Positions 34,201 to 47,562 of a stretch of 64,000 nucleotides of DNA are shown here, piece by piece (position 1 is the first letter of the stretch; every line of letters begins with the position of its first letter). The stretch spans positions 1-64,000 of the forward strand of contig WELA01006739.1 in NCBI GenBank assembly GCA_009602735.1, given 5' to 3'. The translations under genes were made by a program, and so were the position numbers. The stretch is from Mesotaenium endlicherianum. Taxonomy: Eukaryota; Streptophyta; Zygnematophyceae; Zygnematales; Mesotaeniaceae. A model generated the notes under the pieces. That model was not told the origin of the DNA. It saw nothing but the letters and a program-made list of their open reading frames with translations, and did not search any database.

Positions 34201-37200
34201 CGTGAAGCTGCTGGCCGCAGCGCTGCGGCATGCAGCACTCAGCCAGTCGTTCCGCTTGGCCCAACCGAAGAACCCTGCGGCAGTTTGTGGGGTCCAAGGG
34301 GCCACAATGGAGGGGGAGGGGGAGGTGGAAGAAGATGGGGAGGCTGTGAAGGGCCAGCAGCGGCTGGCGCAGGAGCTTGCCCTCCTCTCCCGCTTCCTTC
34401 AAGAGCTCCCTGCCGAGGTAGGCCGGCCTTCACTCACTTCCTCTAAGGTAGCTGAGCGGTTGGTGCATGCATCTCCTGGATGTTCTCTCTGCTCCACTCT
34501 AGATGAGCGGTGATATGCAGCAAGCCGGATGGCATCACTTCGTGCTGTGCTGTGCGGTGCTGCTGGAAACTGGCGGCTTGGGCAGCTTCTGCAACATGTC
34601 TTCTGACGTGAAGTGCTGCATGTTCAATGTTACTGCAGGCTGCGCCATCTGGCAGCACCTGGCAGGGCCAGCGGGCAGCTCTGCAGCTCCTACTGGTGCA
34701 GTGCATTGAGCAGCTGCACAGGGCTCTTCGGGGCCGCCCTGAAGCAGGCGAAGATGCCAGGTGGCAGCTGGCGAAAGCGTCCCTTGTAAATGCTGCTCTC
34801 TCCTTTGCGCGGATCACCCTGCTGACTCATGAGCTGTCCGTCAAGGAGCAGGTGAGTTTCTCTCTCTCTCTCTCTCTCTCTCCCTGTTGCTCATTCAGTC
34901 ATTCATCCACGTGGAGGGAGCTGGTGCCTCTGACTGGGAGTGCCTGAGACAGTCACTTGCTGGCCAAGCATGCACCAGCGCCGCAGTGTCTGCTAGAGGC
35001 AGGAAAAGTAGACAGGGACAGCCCAGCTGCCTGCGGGCTTGTTGTCATCCTTCCACCACCCCCACCCCCAAGAGGATGCGCCATCGGCAGTTCTTATTCT
35101 CCATGCAAGTGCTTGCTGACCTGTAGCACGTTGTGTGGACCATTGGATGTCCAGGTGTCTCTGCTGGTGAGCTTGCATGGCGTGCTGGCGGACAGGGGTG
35201 CGTGCTGCTGCGCAGCAGCTGTGGGGGAGGGAGAGGCGGAAGCGGAGAGGGAGGAGGAGGGCGTGTTTGTCAAGTACGTGCTCAAGCGGCTGAGCGCCCT
35301 GGATGCCGACCTCAGAAGGGCGTGCGTGCAGATTGCCAGCAGCAGGACTAAGGCCCCCCCCAAGCGCCACCGGTGGGGCGGCCGGAGAAGCCTCAGGGGT
35401 GAGCCCCCAGAGGATGGGGACCCCGTAGCGGAGCAGCCGCCTCCTCCTCCTCCTCCTCCTCCTTCTCCTCCAGCTGGCAGCAGCCAAGAGAATGACAGGC
35501 ATTTGCGAGTTGAGGGGACCGCAGGACAAGGTGGTCAACTTATCTGCGGCAACTCTACCGTGATCGCTGGCGCGGCAGGAGAAGACACAGCGCTGGAGAG
35601 TGGCCAAGTGGTAAGCGAGGCTCTTGGTAGTCTTGCTGCTGGCCCTGCTGCTGCTGGTGCTGCAGGGAGCCAGAGGTCCCCCTCAGAGCATGGCCATCCC
35701 CCTTCCTACTCCCCGCAGGAGCCTGAGGGCTCTGAGGAGGAGGAGACCGAAGCCGCAGCCGCAGCCGCAGCAGCAGCAGCTGGGCAGGACTTGGAGGTGG
35801 CCCAGACAACAGTGAGGCCAACGCCGATGCTGCCCTCGCCGCTCTCCGAGGCAGGGGACGCACCGCCGCGTGACACCAGGAGCCACTCCGACGGCCTGGC
35901 CACGTGCTGGGACGAGGCGCGGCTGGCAGGTGGCGACTACGAGGGCTGCCGGCGCCGCCTGGGGCTGGACACGGCGCTGAGCCAGGGCTGCGTGTGCCTC
36001 TACGGCCTCGATCTCACCATCAGCAGCCAGGCTGTGGCGGTGGTGGGCCACCGAGGGTGCATTGGAGGACGCTTCGTGCGCCAGGGGCAGTGCATTGGCA
36101 TGCTCGACTTTCTGGTGCCGTATGCTGAGGCTGTCATGGAGGTACACACCGCCCCCTGTCTCCTCCTCTCTTCTTGCGCCTATCATATCCTCTCCCTGCA
36201 CCCACCTGGCCCTTCGGTCGCCCACAGGCCAATCTTACTCTGGAGGCTGCAAACGTGCATGGGTGCCTTCACGTATGCGTGTGCGCTGTCTAATTGTGCT
36301 GCAAGTCTCAGTTGGAGTTTTCTGTAATTTGATGACCATTCACCCACCCTGCCCTGGGAGGAGCGGAGGGTGGTGCGGCAGGCAGCAGCGTGCCAGGAGG
36401 AAGCGGCCGTGGATTCGACGTGGCTCCCCTGTCACAAATGACTACTTGACTTCATGCTTGGCGCTGCCCTTTACAGCTAGCTGACTTTGCGCGGACAACA
36501 CATGACTGATACTCTGAGTGGGCTGTCGGTGCCGCTGCTGCTGGCGCTGCAGAGGGCGCAGGTGGGGGCGCTGCGGGGTGTGGTGGGCGCCATCCACGCG
36601 CTCTTCCCCGGCCCTCCGCCGCGCGCCCTCCACCACCCCAGCCCTGTGCTCGCCTTTCTTGATGATCCCGCGCTCGACGAGGACTTACTTTTCAACGAGA
36701 CTTGCCGAGACAGTGACACCTGCCAGGAGGTGCAGCAGCAGAGCGAATTTCCCTGCCACATGCCAGCTGGTGCTCCTGTGGCCCCTGCCTCACAGGAGGG
36801 AGCCTCGGCAGGATTGGCTGGCAACGGGCAGGCCCCAGGGAGTGGGCGTGGAGTGCCAGGGCCGTTGCAGGCGGCATCGATTGCTGAGCTGGGCAAAGCT
36901 CCCGCCCGCACGTCAGCTGAAACCAGTCTGCCAGCTGAAGCACCCGCATCGCCGGATGGCTCGCTTCCGGGGCCCACCCAGGCCGGGACTGTGGGCGAGG
37001 CAGATGGGGCAGCTCCGCCATCGCTGCTCCCGTCGGAGCTGCCGGGAGGTGGCGAGTCGCGCTTTGACAGCGTGTACGGCAGCCTGTACTACCTGCGGGC
37101 GCGCCTGCTGGAGTCCAGCGCGTCGGCGGAGGGCGCGGGCTTTCTGCTTACGCGCGAGGGCCAGGCCTTTCTGGAGAAGCGCGCCACCCTCTTCCGCCAC

Positions 37201-40200
37201 GACCTGTGCTACAACCCGCGCCGCTTTGCCAGCTGGTTTGGCCTCGCCAAGCTGTTTGACGAGGTGCGTGCGCGACAGGCGTCCCTCTCCCAGACCCTCG
37301 CACCTGGGCGGACGGTTGGGGGGGGGTCATGGGGAGCTTTGCATGGAGGGGTGTGTGGGTGGGGTCCTCCTACCGAGCTCCCTTACCTCATGGTGGTTCT
37401 GTCAAGATCTTGCTCATCTGTCAAGGCAGCCTCCTCATCACGAAGCGGTATTACGTACCCAGACAATGATGGTGATTACGCTGCAGCAATCAATCGTCAG
37501 TCGAAGTAAGCAGAGACGGCTCTGTTGTCTCTCTTGTGTCTTGTGCGGAGGAAGCAGGGTGTGGACCTGATGCTGAACGATGGCAGCAAGAGCATGGCCG
37601 TGCGGGAGTGGCGCAGCAGCAGTAGCTACATGCAGCGCGTGGCCAGGGGGCGCCAGCAGTGCCGCCGGGCTTTCTTCTGCTCTCTCGCGCTCGCGCCCAC
37701 GCCCCGTCTCAAGGTCGGGCATCTCACCCCTGGGGGCTCAACCTGTGGCTGCTGGCTGCTCTCTTCACCGGCTGGTGTCTCTCGGGCGGGGTGCACAGGC
37801 CTGCTGCATGGCCGCTTCTGCTGCTGCTGCTGCTGAGTGGGTGTACCCCGTAGGGGAAGGGCAGAGCAGCAAGAGCACGTAGCAGGGCATATGGCTTTTG
37901 CAGTGTTCAATGTGACCTTGCTGCAGCCCCCCTCCCTCCCAGTAGTTTCTTCAACGGCGACTGAGTGCCCCCCAGTGGCCTACACGTGGTCTGCGAGGTC
38001 AGGAGATGTGCGTGGCCTCTAAGCAAGGCAACGTGCTGGTGCATGCGGGACTGTGTGTGAGTGTGTGTGTGTGTGTGTGTCCATGCATGCGGGTGCAGGC
38101 GCTGGCGCAGGAATTTATGGGGGAGGTGACGTACGACAGCATTCAGAACGTGGTGCCGCTGTACGACCAGCGTGCCCTGGTGCCGCCCAGAGACGCGCAG
38201 TGGCGCAAGCTGTGCGCACACGCCTTCCACCATTTCCACGCCGCCTCACGCAACAGGTACGTGTCAGCCTGCTCATGCCCTGGCTATCCTCCTCCGGCTC
38301 CCCCGGCTTTTGGCAAAAATAAACTGGGCCATGCTCACGCACTCAACTAACTCGCCCTCCCTCTGTCGTCTCCTCTTGATGGCTCGCCGCTCAAGGGGTT
38401 GCTGCTGCTGCCTGTTTACGTGGTGGTTAACATGGAATTGGTATCCTGATTTATTTGTTCTTTGGGAAAGGGAGGACGGACAGGGGGGTAGGAGGCAAAG
38501 GGGTCAACAGAGGCTGATGAAGGCCTGAGGCGGACTACAGCGGGCAGGGGTGCGCTAGGGGCTACCAATTGGTGACCTGCGGCAAGTAGCTCAGCTGGCG
38601 CAGTCGTAGTGACACACTGTGCCTGCTGCCATATGGCGTTGACGTGTGGGGGGAGCAGGCCCGACTGGACGCACTTCTACCACATGGGCAAGTTGAGCCA
38701 GAAGCTGGAGAGGCCCGCAGGCGACGTGCTGGCCCTGTATCGACGCGCAGAGGAGCTGTGCCCGTGGGCTGTGAACTGCGTGTACCGGCTGCACGCCACG
38801 CGCCTCAAGCTGCTGCTGCTGCTCCGCCACCACTGCTGCGCCCCCCGGCCTGGCAAGGCACCGGCCGCCGTTGCCGCTGCCTCCGCCTCTGAGGAGCTTC
38901 TTGAGGTAGTCACGCTTGCCCCTCCATGTTGCCTTGCTGTTCTTGCTCTGCGAGAAATCATTTGGCTGGCCGGTTGCCTGCCTGGCTGGTTTTGGTTTCT
39001 GCTAGTGGGGTGCTGGCTAGGGGAGGAAGGAAACAAAGAAGAAGGAGGCCAGTGAGGCCTTGCGCGTCCTGGTGCTGCCCAACAGCTCTTGCCACGTAAC
39101 CGCACGCTGGCTGGGTGACGGCGTGGTACAGTCAAGAGAGTGCCGATGACAAACCGGGGCTTTATCATGCTTGTTGCTGCCCTTCCCCCCTCTGCTGCTG
39201 CTTGCTTGGCTGGTACGTCTTCCTCCTCCTTTTCATGCCTCTAGGCTCTGACTCGCCTGCTACTGCTGCTGCTGCTGCTACAGGTCGTCAGTCAGTACTG
39301 CTTCCTGCCGGAGACAAGCGAGAAGATTGCCAAGCTTAGGGCAGAGGCGGAGGTTTCGACCGTGGCGCTGACGGTTGGCACCTCCCGATGCATCCCTGAG
39401 GCAGGTCAGATGGTACAAAATGATCAGAGCCCAATGGGAAAAGAAGGAATTGTAGGCGGCTATGAAGCCTGCCTGGCTGGGTCACAGCAGGGACCGCTAT
39501 CGGGAGGGGACGAGGGTGGCAGCGGCAGCGGCAGCGGCAGGGGGGCCAGCCTCAACCTTGACGTTCGAGGCGACCCTAGCAGAAGAATGGCAGAAGTGGC
39601 ACTAGAAGTGGGGAGTCACCAAAACAGCCCCGCAGAGCGGAATGAGGGTGCTGCTGCTGCTGGTGGTGGTGCTGCTGCTGCAGCTGATGGTGACGTTTGT
39701 CCTCCTGGCCGCCAGCAGCATGCTGCTGCAGTGCCGGCAGGTGATCAAGGTGGCGAGGCTGCCATGGCGTCCAGCAGCGAGGCGCAGGTGAAGGGCCTGG
39801 AATGGCATGCGCTCTTTGACGACGGGGTGGCGGCCATGCGGGCGTGTCTGGACGGCGACCTGAAGCATTTTCACAAGGCCCGCTTCCAGCTGGCCAAGGC
39901 GTACCTGGGGAGGGGCCTGGCAGGCGACGTGGAGCGAGCCAAAGAGGAGCTGGCGTTCCTCTTCCGCACCCCCCAGAAGCCCTTCTCCATCAACCTGTGG
40001 GAGATCGACACTCCCAGCAAGCGCAGCAGCAGGTGACAGCTGAGCCCCGCGCCCCTCTGCTGAGTTTCTCTTCCCGCCTACATGGCACAGAAGGCGCAGG
40101 CTGGCGGAATTGACGTGCCACCTTCTAAGCCTTGCGCCATCTCATGCGCTCTGCTCCTTTTGGGGGGGGNNNNNNNNNNNNNNNNNNNNNNNNNNNNNNN

Positions 40201-43200
40201 NNNNNNNNNNNNNNNNNNNNNNNNNNNNNNNNNNNNNNNNNNNNNNNNNNNNNNNNNNNNNNNNNNNNNNNNNNNNNNNNNNNNNNNNNNNNNNNNNNNN
40301 NNNNNNNNNNNNNNNNNNNNNNNNNNNNNNNNNNNNNNNNNNNNNNNNNNNNNNNNNNNNNNNNNNNNNNNNNNNNNNNNNNNNNNNNNNNNNNNNNNNN
40401 NNNNNNNNNNNNNNNNNNNNNNNNNNNNNNNNNNNNNNNNNNNNNNNNNNNNNNNNNNNNNNNNNNNNNNNNNNNNNNNNNNNNNNNNNNNNNNNNNNNN
40501 NNNNNNNNNNNNNNNNNNNNNNNNNNNNNNNNNNNNNNNNNNNNNNNNNNNNNNNNNNNNNNNNNNNNNNNNNNNNNNNNNNNNNNNNNNNNNNNNNNNN
40601 NNNNNNNNNNNNNNNNNNNNNNNNNNNNNNNNNNNNNNNNNNNNNNNNNNNNNNNNNNNNNNNNNNNNNNNNNNNNNNNNNNNNNNNNNNNNNNNNNNNN
40701 NNNNNNNNNNNNNNNNNNNNNNNNNNNNNNNNNNNNNNNNNNNNNNNNNNNNNNNNNNNNNNNNNNNNNNNNNNNNNNNNNNNNNNNNNNNNNNNNNNNN
40801 NNNNNNNNNNNNNNNNNNNNNNNNNNNNNNNNNNNNNNNNNNNNNNNNNNNNNNNNNNNNNNNNNNNNNNNNNNNNNNNNNNNNNNNNNNNNNNNNNNNN
40901 NNNNNGGGGGGAGAGGCTCTGAGAGAGCAGGAGGGCCAGCAAAGGCAAGGCGGGCAGCGTGAGGCAGGCGGGTGGTGGGGGGGCGGGCGGCAAGCGGATG
41001 GCGCTGGAGGTGGCGCTGGCGGAGAGCTCGCGCAAGTGGACCACGTGCGTGCGTCGCTACCTGCTGTTCTTCCTGGCGCTGTGCCAGCGCACAGGCGACG
41101 TGCGCACTCTGGAGCTCTGCTACTCCTTCCTTGCCCACGACAAGAAGGTGCTGCGCCTCCTCTGCTCTGCCGCTCACTTCAGCTGTGTCTTTGCCTTGTT
41201 TTCCCTTGTCTCCTGCTGTGCCTATGAGTGTCAGTACCGGCCCTCCAGGGCAGTGGCATGATAGGGCGTGGCGGTTGCGGGGCAGTTCTAGCTCCCCGTC
41301 TGAGTCCACCTGGCACTCTCTGTCCCATGTGGCACATCTGTTGGCAGTACCTGCTGTTGAGGAGGTGACTGTGCTCTAAGCACGTGCGGCTTCACGTGCT
41401 GAGGGGAGTTGTGTGGGTGCAGTTTGGCAAGTGCCTGGGCGACATCGCGCTGCTGGCGCTGGGCAAGTACGTGTCCACCCTCGCGCTCGACATCACCCAC
41501 GCCTCCACCGGGGGAGCTTCACCTGCTGCAGGCATCAGCCACTTGGCGCAGCTGGAGAGCATGTTCAACGTCTACGTGGAGCATGCGGCCACCTGGCAGG
41601 AGACTGCTGGCAGGGCCTTGGTGGAGGCAGATGTGGCGGACCAGGAGGATGTGTCCCTGTCTGCCATTGAGAGGTGGGCGGCTTTCCACTCACTGTTGTC
41701 TCGGATTGGACTGATTCTAGATTAAATGGTGTTCCTTTGGAGCGCTCGGCCATCGAGCTATGCGTTGTGTTTGTTGCATTTCGTCATTATTCATTGTTTC
41801 CACGGCGACAAGGGCATGACACCTGGCCTGCCTGTTATGTATTTTGGACATGTCTCGAGCAGGTACATGGGAATGTACCTGCAATGCCTGGAAGCAACCG
41901 AGGACCTGAGTGCGTTGGAGCAAGCGAGCGGAAAGATTCGGCGCCACTGGCTGCGGAGTGGCGCCAAGCTGCAGCAAACAGCTGCAACGTGGCTGCACCT
42001 GAGTGGCCAGACGTTCTGCTCCTGGACCGGGGCGCTTGCCAGAGCCATGAGCAGTATTCGCCCACCAGTCGGCAGCATGCCATGTGCACTGGGGCTAGTG
42101 GCAGCGTTGCACGCGTCAAAGACAGCAGCACCAGGGCAGGCGGGCGCTGTTGTGGCCTCTCTTCCCTCTCAGGCCCCTCCAGGAGCGGAGGCAGCTGAGT
42201 GTGCGCGGGAGGAGACGGCATCAGTCGTGGCGGCCGTCACAGGACGCCCACCTGTGCCTGCAGTACCTCTGGCAGGCATGGCGGGCAGCAGCATGCCATC
42301 AGCCCCTGACGAAGCACCTCAGGGCCAGGGCCAGGTGGCCCCCTGCACAGCCCCACAGCTGCAGCTGCCTGGTGCTGCACCCCCGTCTCCCCATCTGCAC
42401 ACTCCTTCTCTGCATATAGAAGCACAAGTGACGGACCTTTCTTCAACGGCAGCGGCAGCAGGAGCACCACCAGCAGCAGCGGCAGCAGGAACGCAGCTAG
42501 CTAGGGCGGGCGATGGCAGCACCAACTGCCTGACTGCCCCTCCAAGTGCGGGCGTATCTGAGAAGGCATCTGATGCAGCCACAGATGATGCTTGGCCCGC
42601 TCCTGGCAAACTGCAAGAGGCTGCCGCGACTACCTGCCCCGTTGCAACTGCTTCCTCTGTGCCTGCTGGACGGGCGTCGCTGGAGCATGCGAAGAGGGCA
42701 GTGGAACTTCTGAGGTCTGCAGAGGCGCTAATGCGGGATGTGGCGTGCGGGCCCCATGCGGCGCTTGCTCACGCGATCCCATCGGGAGCAGCTGCTGACA
42801 GCCGCCCCGCTGCAGGTGCTGCTGCAGGCTCTGCAGGAGCTGGTGCTGGTGCTGCTGCTGCTGCTGGGGACAACCTGGAGGCTGGACCAGGGGCGGGGGA
42901 ACAGCAAGAAGAGCTGTGGGCAGCAACCGCAGAGGCGCTGCATGGCACGGCGTTTGCTCTCGTGCATGGTCGCCCTCCGCTGCTCTCAGAGGTTGTGAAG
43001 CTCAAAGACGAGCATACCAAGGTGAAGAGCCCGCCCACCGGCCCCCTCTCTCTCCCCTAGGGTCTCGTCTAATGCAATACCAGGCAAGGAGGCCAGTAGT
43101 TGGGTGTTAACTGCAGGTTATCATTGCGTGAAGAACAGGAGTGGGGCACATTCGACATACTTGTGGGGGTGTGGCGGCCTGACCGCATGTTGCCACGAGT

Positions 43201-45364
43201 GATAGTGCTGCTTGCTCCCTTCTTTACATTGCGGGCCTTGCGAGTGGGTGGCAGCATCTTCTTTTTCAAACATGCTCAAGGATGGATGGGTGCCCGTGGG
43301 CTGGGTGGGGGGGGGAGGGGCTCGGGATGGAGCACAGGTGCGCACGCAGCAGCTGAGGGCCAGGGTGCCTCCTCCTGCACCCCTAATGGGGCAAGATGCT
43401 GCGAAGCAAAAGAAGCGGGCCACGCTGGAGGGGCCCCAGAGGCTCAGCAAGATGCAGCCTCCTGCCAAGATGGCCAGGACGGGGGTGGCAGGCAGCATTG
43501 AGTGGGAGCCCGTCGCCGCCACTAGAGCTCCTGGCACCTCTTCGTCAGCGTACGCTCAGCCGCAGGTGCAAGCAGCGCAGGGGGCGCATGGGGGGTTGTT
43601 CGTGTTGAAGAAGAAAAAGAAGAGGAAGGAGAGAGAAGGGGTGGGAGAGGGGCAGGGGGTGCCGTGGGCGTCAGCACCTTCTGAGCGGCAGGGGGCTGGC
43701 CTCAAGTGGCTGCTGGCCTTGCAGGCAACAGTCAGAATCATGCCAGGGGGCAGTGTCATCCTGCTGGAGCCACAGGCTCGCTTCAGAGCCAGCAGGACGC
43801 TGCAGCCAGACTCTGACCGGGCAGCAGCCAGTGGGCGCCCCTCCGCTACCACCGACCTGGTCGAAGGCGATGTCGATGTGCACAAAGTGGCCCAGCAGAA
43901 CTCAGAGTCACACGGGCCAGGCTCTGCTGACGGGCCTCTCAATAAGCACGCTGTCATGTCAACAGAAGCAGCAGCTGCTGCTGAAGGCTCAGCAGAGCAC
44001 GTGCAGCGTTCGCCAGTTGCTGTTGCTCCCTCCTTGGCATCCGGCACTCCCGGGTCTCGTTTGCCTCCTGCAGAAGCGGGTGCTGAAGCTGCCACCAGGC
44101 ACCAGGCTGCGGCAGGAGGAGGTCAGAGTCACATATCACCCGGCTGTCCTCACGCGAGTGGCATGGGGGTTCCCGTGGGACGCGCTGGGGGGCACCGTGG
44201 CATTAACACAACTGCTGATTTGCCTGCTGTGTGTGCTCCCCCTGCTCCTGCCACCTGGCGGCTAGTCGCGGATCACAACGTTTCCACGATGGTACCGAGG
44301 CCAATGGCTTTGCCAGGCCCAGCAGATGCAGTCAATCTGCCAGGTGGCAGCGTGGCAGAGGCCAAGCCAAGACCGAGAAGCGCCGGGGCTGGTGGGATGA
44401 AGAGGAAAAAGGTGGGGGAGGGCTCACGCTTTGAGTGGGTCATTGAGAAGCACGTCACGGTGCCCACAGAACAACGCAGTGTCGTCGCGCACAAGCCCCA
44501 GCCTCAGCAGCACGAGGGTGAAGCTGGTGGCTCCTATGCCTCCGGGGATGCTCCCTGTCAAGCACCACCTGCTGCTGCTGCTGCAGGCTCCATCCAGGTG
44601 GCAGGAGGGGACGAGGTACACTTGGACTTAGGGGGGATAGTGGCCCCTCAAGGAAGGTCTAGTGGCGATGCTGGGGCTGGCGCTGGCCGTGACGGGGATG
44701 CACAGACTGGCCCAGCTTGCACGTTGCCGCAGAGCATTTCTGCAGCAGAGAGTGGAATATGCTCCAGTGCAGGTTTAGGAGCAAAGAGAGCTGCGAGGGC
44801 TAGAGGTCCAACACCTGGCTTCACAGGTTTGAACACCACCCTCCTTGGCTGAGCACTCGGTTTGCCTGCATGCAATCCCGTCTAGATTGGCGGGTAGGGT
44901 TTTTTTGTGCATGAGGGGCTATAAACCGGTATCATGAGGGATTACGGCAACCAGGAAACAGCAGTTTGATTTGTACAGCTGCAGGGCAAGCGGAGGAGTC
45001 ACATACTTCCACTGGTTGTGTTTATTCCTCATGGTTGCCTTGTAGCTTGGGTTTATCGCCCTCTTGCCAATTGACTGTGGCACCCAATCTTTCTGGTGCA
45101 GAGCCAGGTTTGCTGGGCAACAGGGGAGATGAAGTCACTACTGGCGTCACCCGGGGAAGCAGTGTTGGCAACGGTGCAACAGACCAAGCAGCCACTGTTG
45201 TGCATGACACAATTCGCTACGTGGCAATGAGGGATAATGTGCAGCAGCAAGTTGCCAATGCAGATCCAAGGCTCGTCAATAAGTCCGGGACTGAATCACA
45301 TGAGCCCAAAGATGGAACAATCCGCATGGAGGTGATAGAGCTCAGTGACTCTGATAGAGAATGA
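28290..45364 (+). CDS. CABIN1-like TPR protein of the HIR histone chaperone complex
   Basis: Plant-type CABIN1 homologue; in the HIR complex (with HIRA and ubinuclein) it supports replication-independent H3.3 deposition in the nucleus. Exon 1 contributes only the ATG (28290-28292, in a strong CCACC context). Then 28446-28520 (FSISAINDDDTRSQLEPLGPT), 28863-28991, 30228-30277, 30650-30861, 31122-34417, 34639-34851, 35155-36141, 36553-37263, 37558-37713, 38099-38256, 38659-38905, 39284-40032, gap, 40958-41147, 41423-41673, 41863-43021, 43338-about 44850, and probably a last exon ending 45364. Phases agree throughout to 43021. Conserved blocks: TPR region SLKNLGELLAKL to CSPRHWGCLQKLLEVL, NVVPLYDQRALVPP, DLKHFHKARFQLAKAYLGRG, and INLWEID. 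It is much longer than the ~1,900-residue plant proteins because of Gln/Ala/Pro/Glu repeats. The big exon may hide in-frame introns (for example 35611-35718, GTAAGC...CCCGCAG, 108 bases). Confidence 0.85.
40170..40905. other. Assembly gap of 736 N inside the CABIN1-like gene
   Basis: Flanked by runs of G on both sides. The exon before it ends in phase 2 at 40032, and an acceptor at 40957 restores phase, so the gap is most likely intronic. An exon hidden inside cannot be excluded. Confidence 0.95.
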
Positions 45365-46837
45365 CGAACATAAGTTGTTGGAGTTGATTGACCTATATGT
45401 TCGTAAACAGTGAGTCCTATCATTTAATAGAACCTAGGCACTAATGTGCACATGACCAGTTAGCAAGAAAACACTTCTTCCATTTAAGTTTAAGCCTATT
45501 ATTCGCCTCATTTCCACAAAGGCATACTTAAGCGTATGCCATCTCCTGGCGTACGTTCTGTAAAAACATGACCACGTAGGAGGTCCTAATGTCCTTGAAA
45601 GTAAGACCTGAGACATTTGCATCTCAACAACTTACTGGCGTGCGTAATTCAGGCAAGTAGATGTGACTTAGCAATCTCATATTTCACACTCTATACAACT
45701 TCAAGTAGTGTCATTTCACGTTTCTTGGAAATTGTCGAGCAATCCTCATCAATATGAAACTCCCACAAGGTAATTATCCCAGGTCCTCAAGCCTGCTCAT
45801 TTGTCTTTCTTTGAATTGACTTTGCTTTGAAGTGCTTCTACTTGACATCTCTGTAGGATCTTACGCTGCTGTCAGATCACGTAATTGGGTCTTGTTCTTA
45901 TTGATTGCACCAATACTTCAAACTTGAATACAAAGAAGCTGCTATTACAACGCTCCCTGATAAACATTGCATATAAGCTTGGCTCTGGCAATACGGTGTA
46001 CACCGGGTCTAGTGAAGCAAAAGAATATCGATATACATGGTTCCTCACTGAGCATGGCCTCGACTATATAGTTACTGAGTGGAACATCGTCACTCTCAAT
46101 GACAGATCAGTTACTTGACATCCAGGTATTTATTTGAGATAATGAGCCCTTTGGTTTTTCAAATTCTTAAACGATTTATCATGCAAATTTCTAGACCGGT
46201 AGACATAGCTCGTTGCTCAGATAAGCACAATTCAAACCCACTCTTGATCCAACAGCATTGTATGCATGGTGGTGTCAGCCATGATGGACATCAAATGCCA
46301 CTACAGAGGTTTCATAACCGCGAATCCAACACGTGCTTGGTTTTTTAAAAAGACTTCAGACCTAACTTAAGACAATGACCCATCACACATTTGACCCCCA
46401 TTCAATAATACTGAAGGCACTCTGCATTAAACCCTGAGAACAAATACTTTTTACATACAACCAACTTTTTAACCTATACCACAGCAAGGTGCAGCATAAA
46501 GGGACTGGAGAAAAAAACTTAATAGATGCCTTCAGTATGAAATGCCATCAGTATGTCGTCACAGGCGTGCTCTTTTAGTATTGGAGGCATTGGACAAACT
46601 CGTTTATGATGACACGACCAATGTGGCCAACTCGCACCACCAATGTAGGTCCCTAGAAAAAGTAGGATCCATACAGGCTGCCTAGTGCAGCTTTTTCCAA
46701 AACTTACTGCCCTTACTAATGCTGTACAAGCAGCGACTGGAGTATTTATGTTTCAAGTGCCTTGCTGAAGTGGACATTATAGGTATACACACTATACATG
46801 CATAGATGACTAAAAACATCTATTGACATACGATTTT
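45365..46837. other. Intergenic, AT-rich, between convergent genes
   Basis: Separates the end of the CABIN1-like gene from the convergent small gene on the minus strand. I see no coding signal beyond short chance frames. Confidence 0.5.
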
Positions 46838-47562
46838 CTAAAAGTCCCTACGTGGTCCGTCACGTGCCGGGTCACGCTTTGTGAGGCCAAACTCGCCCTT
46901 GCGCTGGGCATCAACATAGATTGTGCTCAGCAAGACTGCAAGTAGAGCAGGTCCAGCAAGGACGGCCAGACCATCAGCAATATGGTCCAAGTCAACCTTA
47001 GGGTTCTTAGGAGGGAGAAGCCGCGCAGCTATGCTTCCAACTCCGTTGAAAGTGTTGAGAATGTTATTCCCAATGCCACGCACGAAGCCCACTAAAGGAC
47101 CAGCGAGCCCTCCATGAGCTGTCCTCTCCGCGTCGGATTCTGATATTCCAGACTGCAAGCAAACAGAAATACCTTTGTTAGAACAAAAAGGTACCAACCA
47201 TAAAGCGCACACCTACTGATTTCCATTCGCAATCCATGACATTAAGACTCAGTTTCACACTTCCAGATTTAAATAGAACATAGCACCGAAGCAGTCTGGC
47301 AAAACACGGACATGTTAAACAGAAACATATCATTTGCCTCGTACATCTTTACCGGTCTACAGCTCGGAGCATGAAGAGGTTTTTCAAAGTTCATGACGCA
47401 TTATCGCACGGAAATAATGCTGTAACTAACTCACAAAACCACCAGAGGTGTACATGCAACTTAATTTCTGTTTGCGAGGGCATCGAGAATCACCTGGACC
47501 AAGTGGACGGCACCAATAACGGCTGCCAACTTCACAAAAATGGGCACTGACTCGTCGGCCAT
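46838..47562 (-). CDS. Small predicted membrane protein, two exons, unknown family
   Basis: Minus-strand gene: exon 1 47562-47494 (MADESVPIFVKLAAVIGAVH, then LVQ) with a GTGATT donor, and exon 2 47152-46838 after a TTGCAG acceptor, in phase 0. The product is 127 residues. Exon 1 is hydrophobic. A Gly-rich segment (GGLAGPLVGFVRGIGNNILN) follows, then a likely membrane helix (LAVLAGPALLAVLLSTIYV) and a charged tail ending DPARDGPRRDF. I do not recognise the family. A single-exon reading that starts at 47212 uses intron sequence and is less likely. Good codon structure, a clean intron and a convincing start context support a real gene. Confidence 0.65.

Noticed and set aside
40082-41309. Several open frames running through 40170-40905
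   Set aside because: They exist only because the 736 N are read as open; the real exon starts at 40958.
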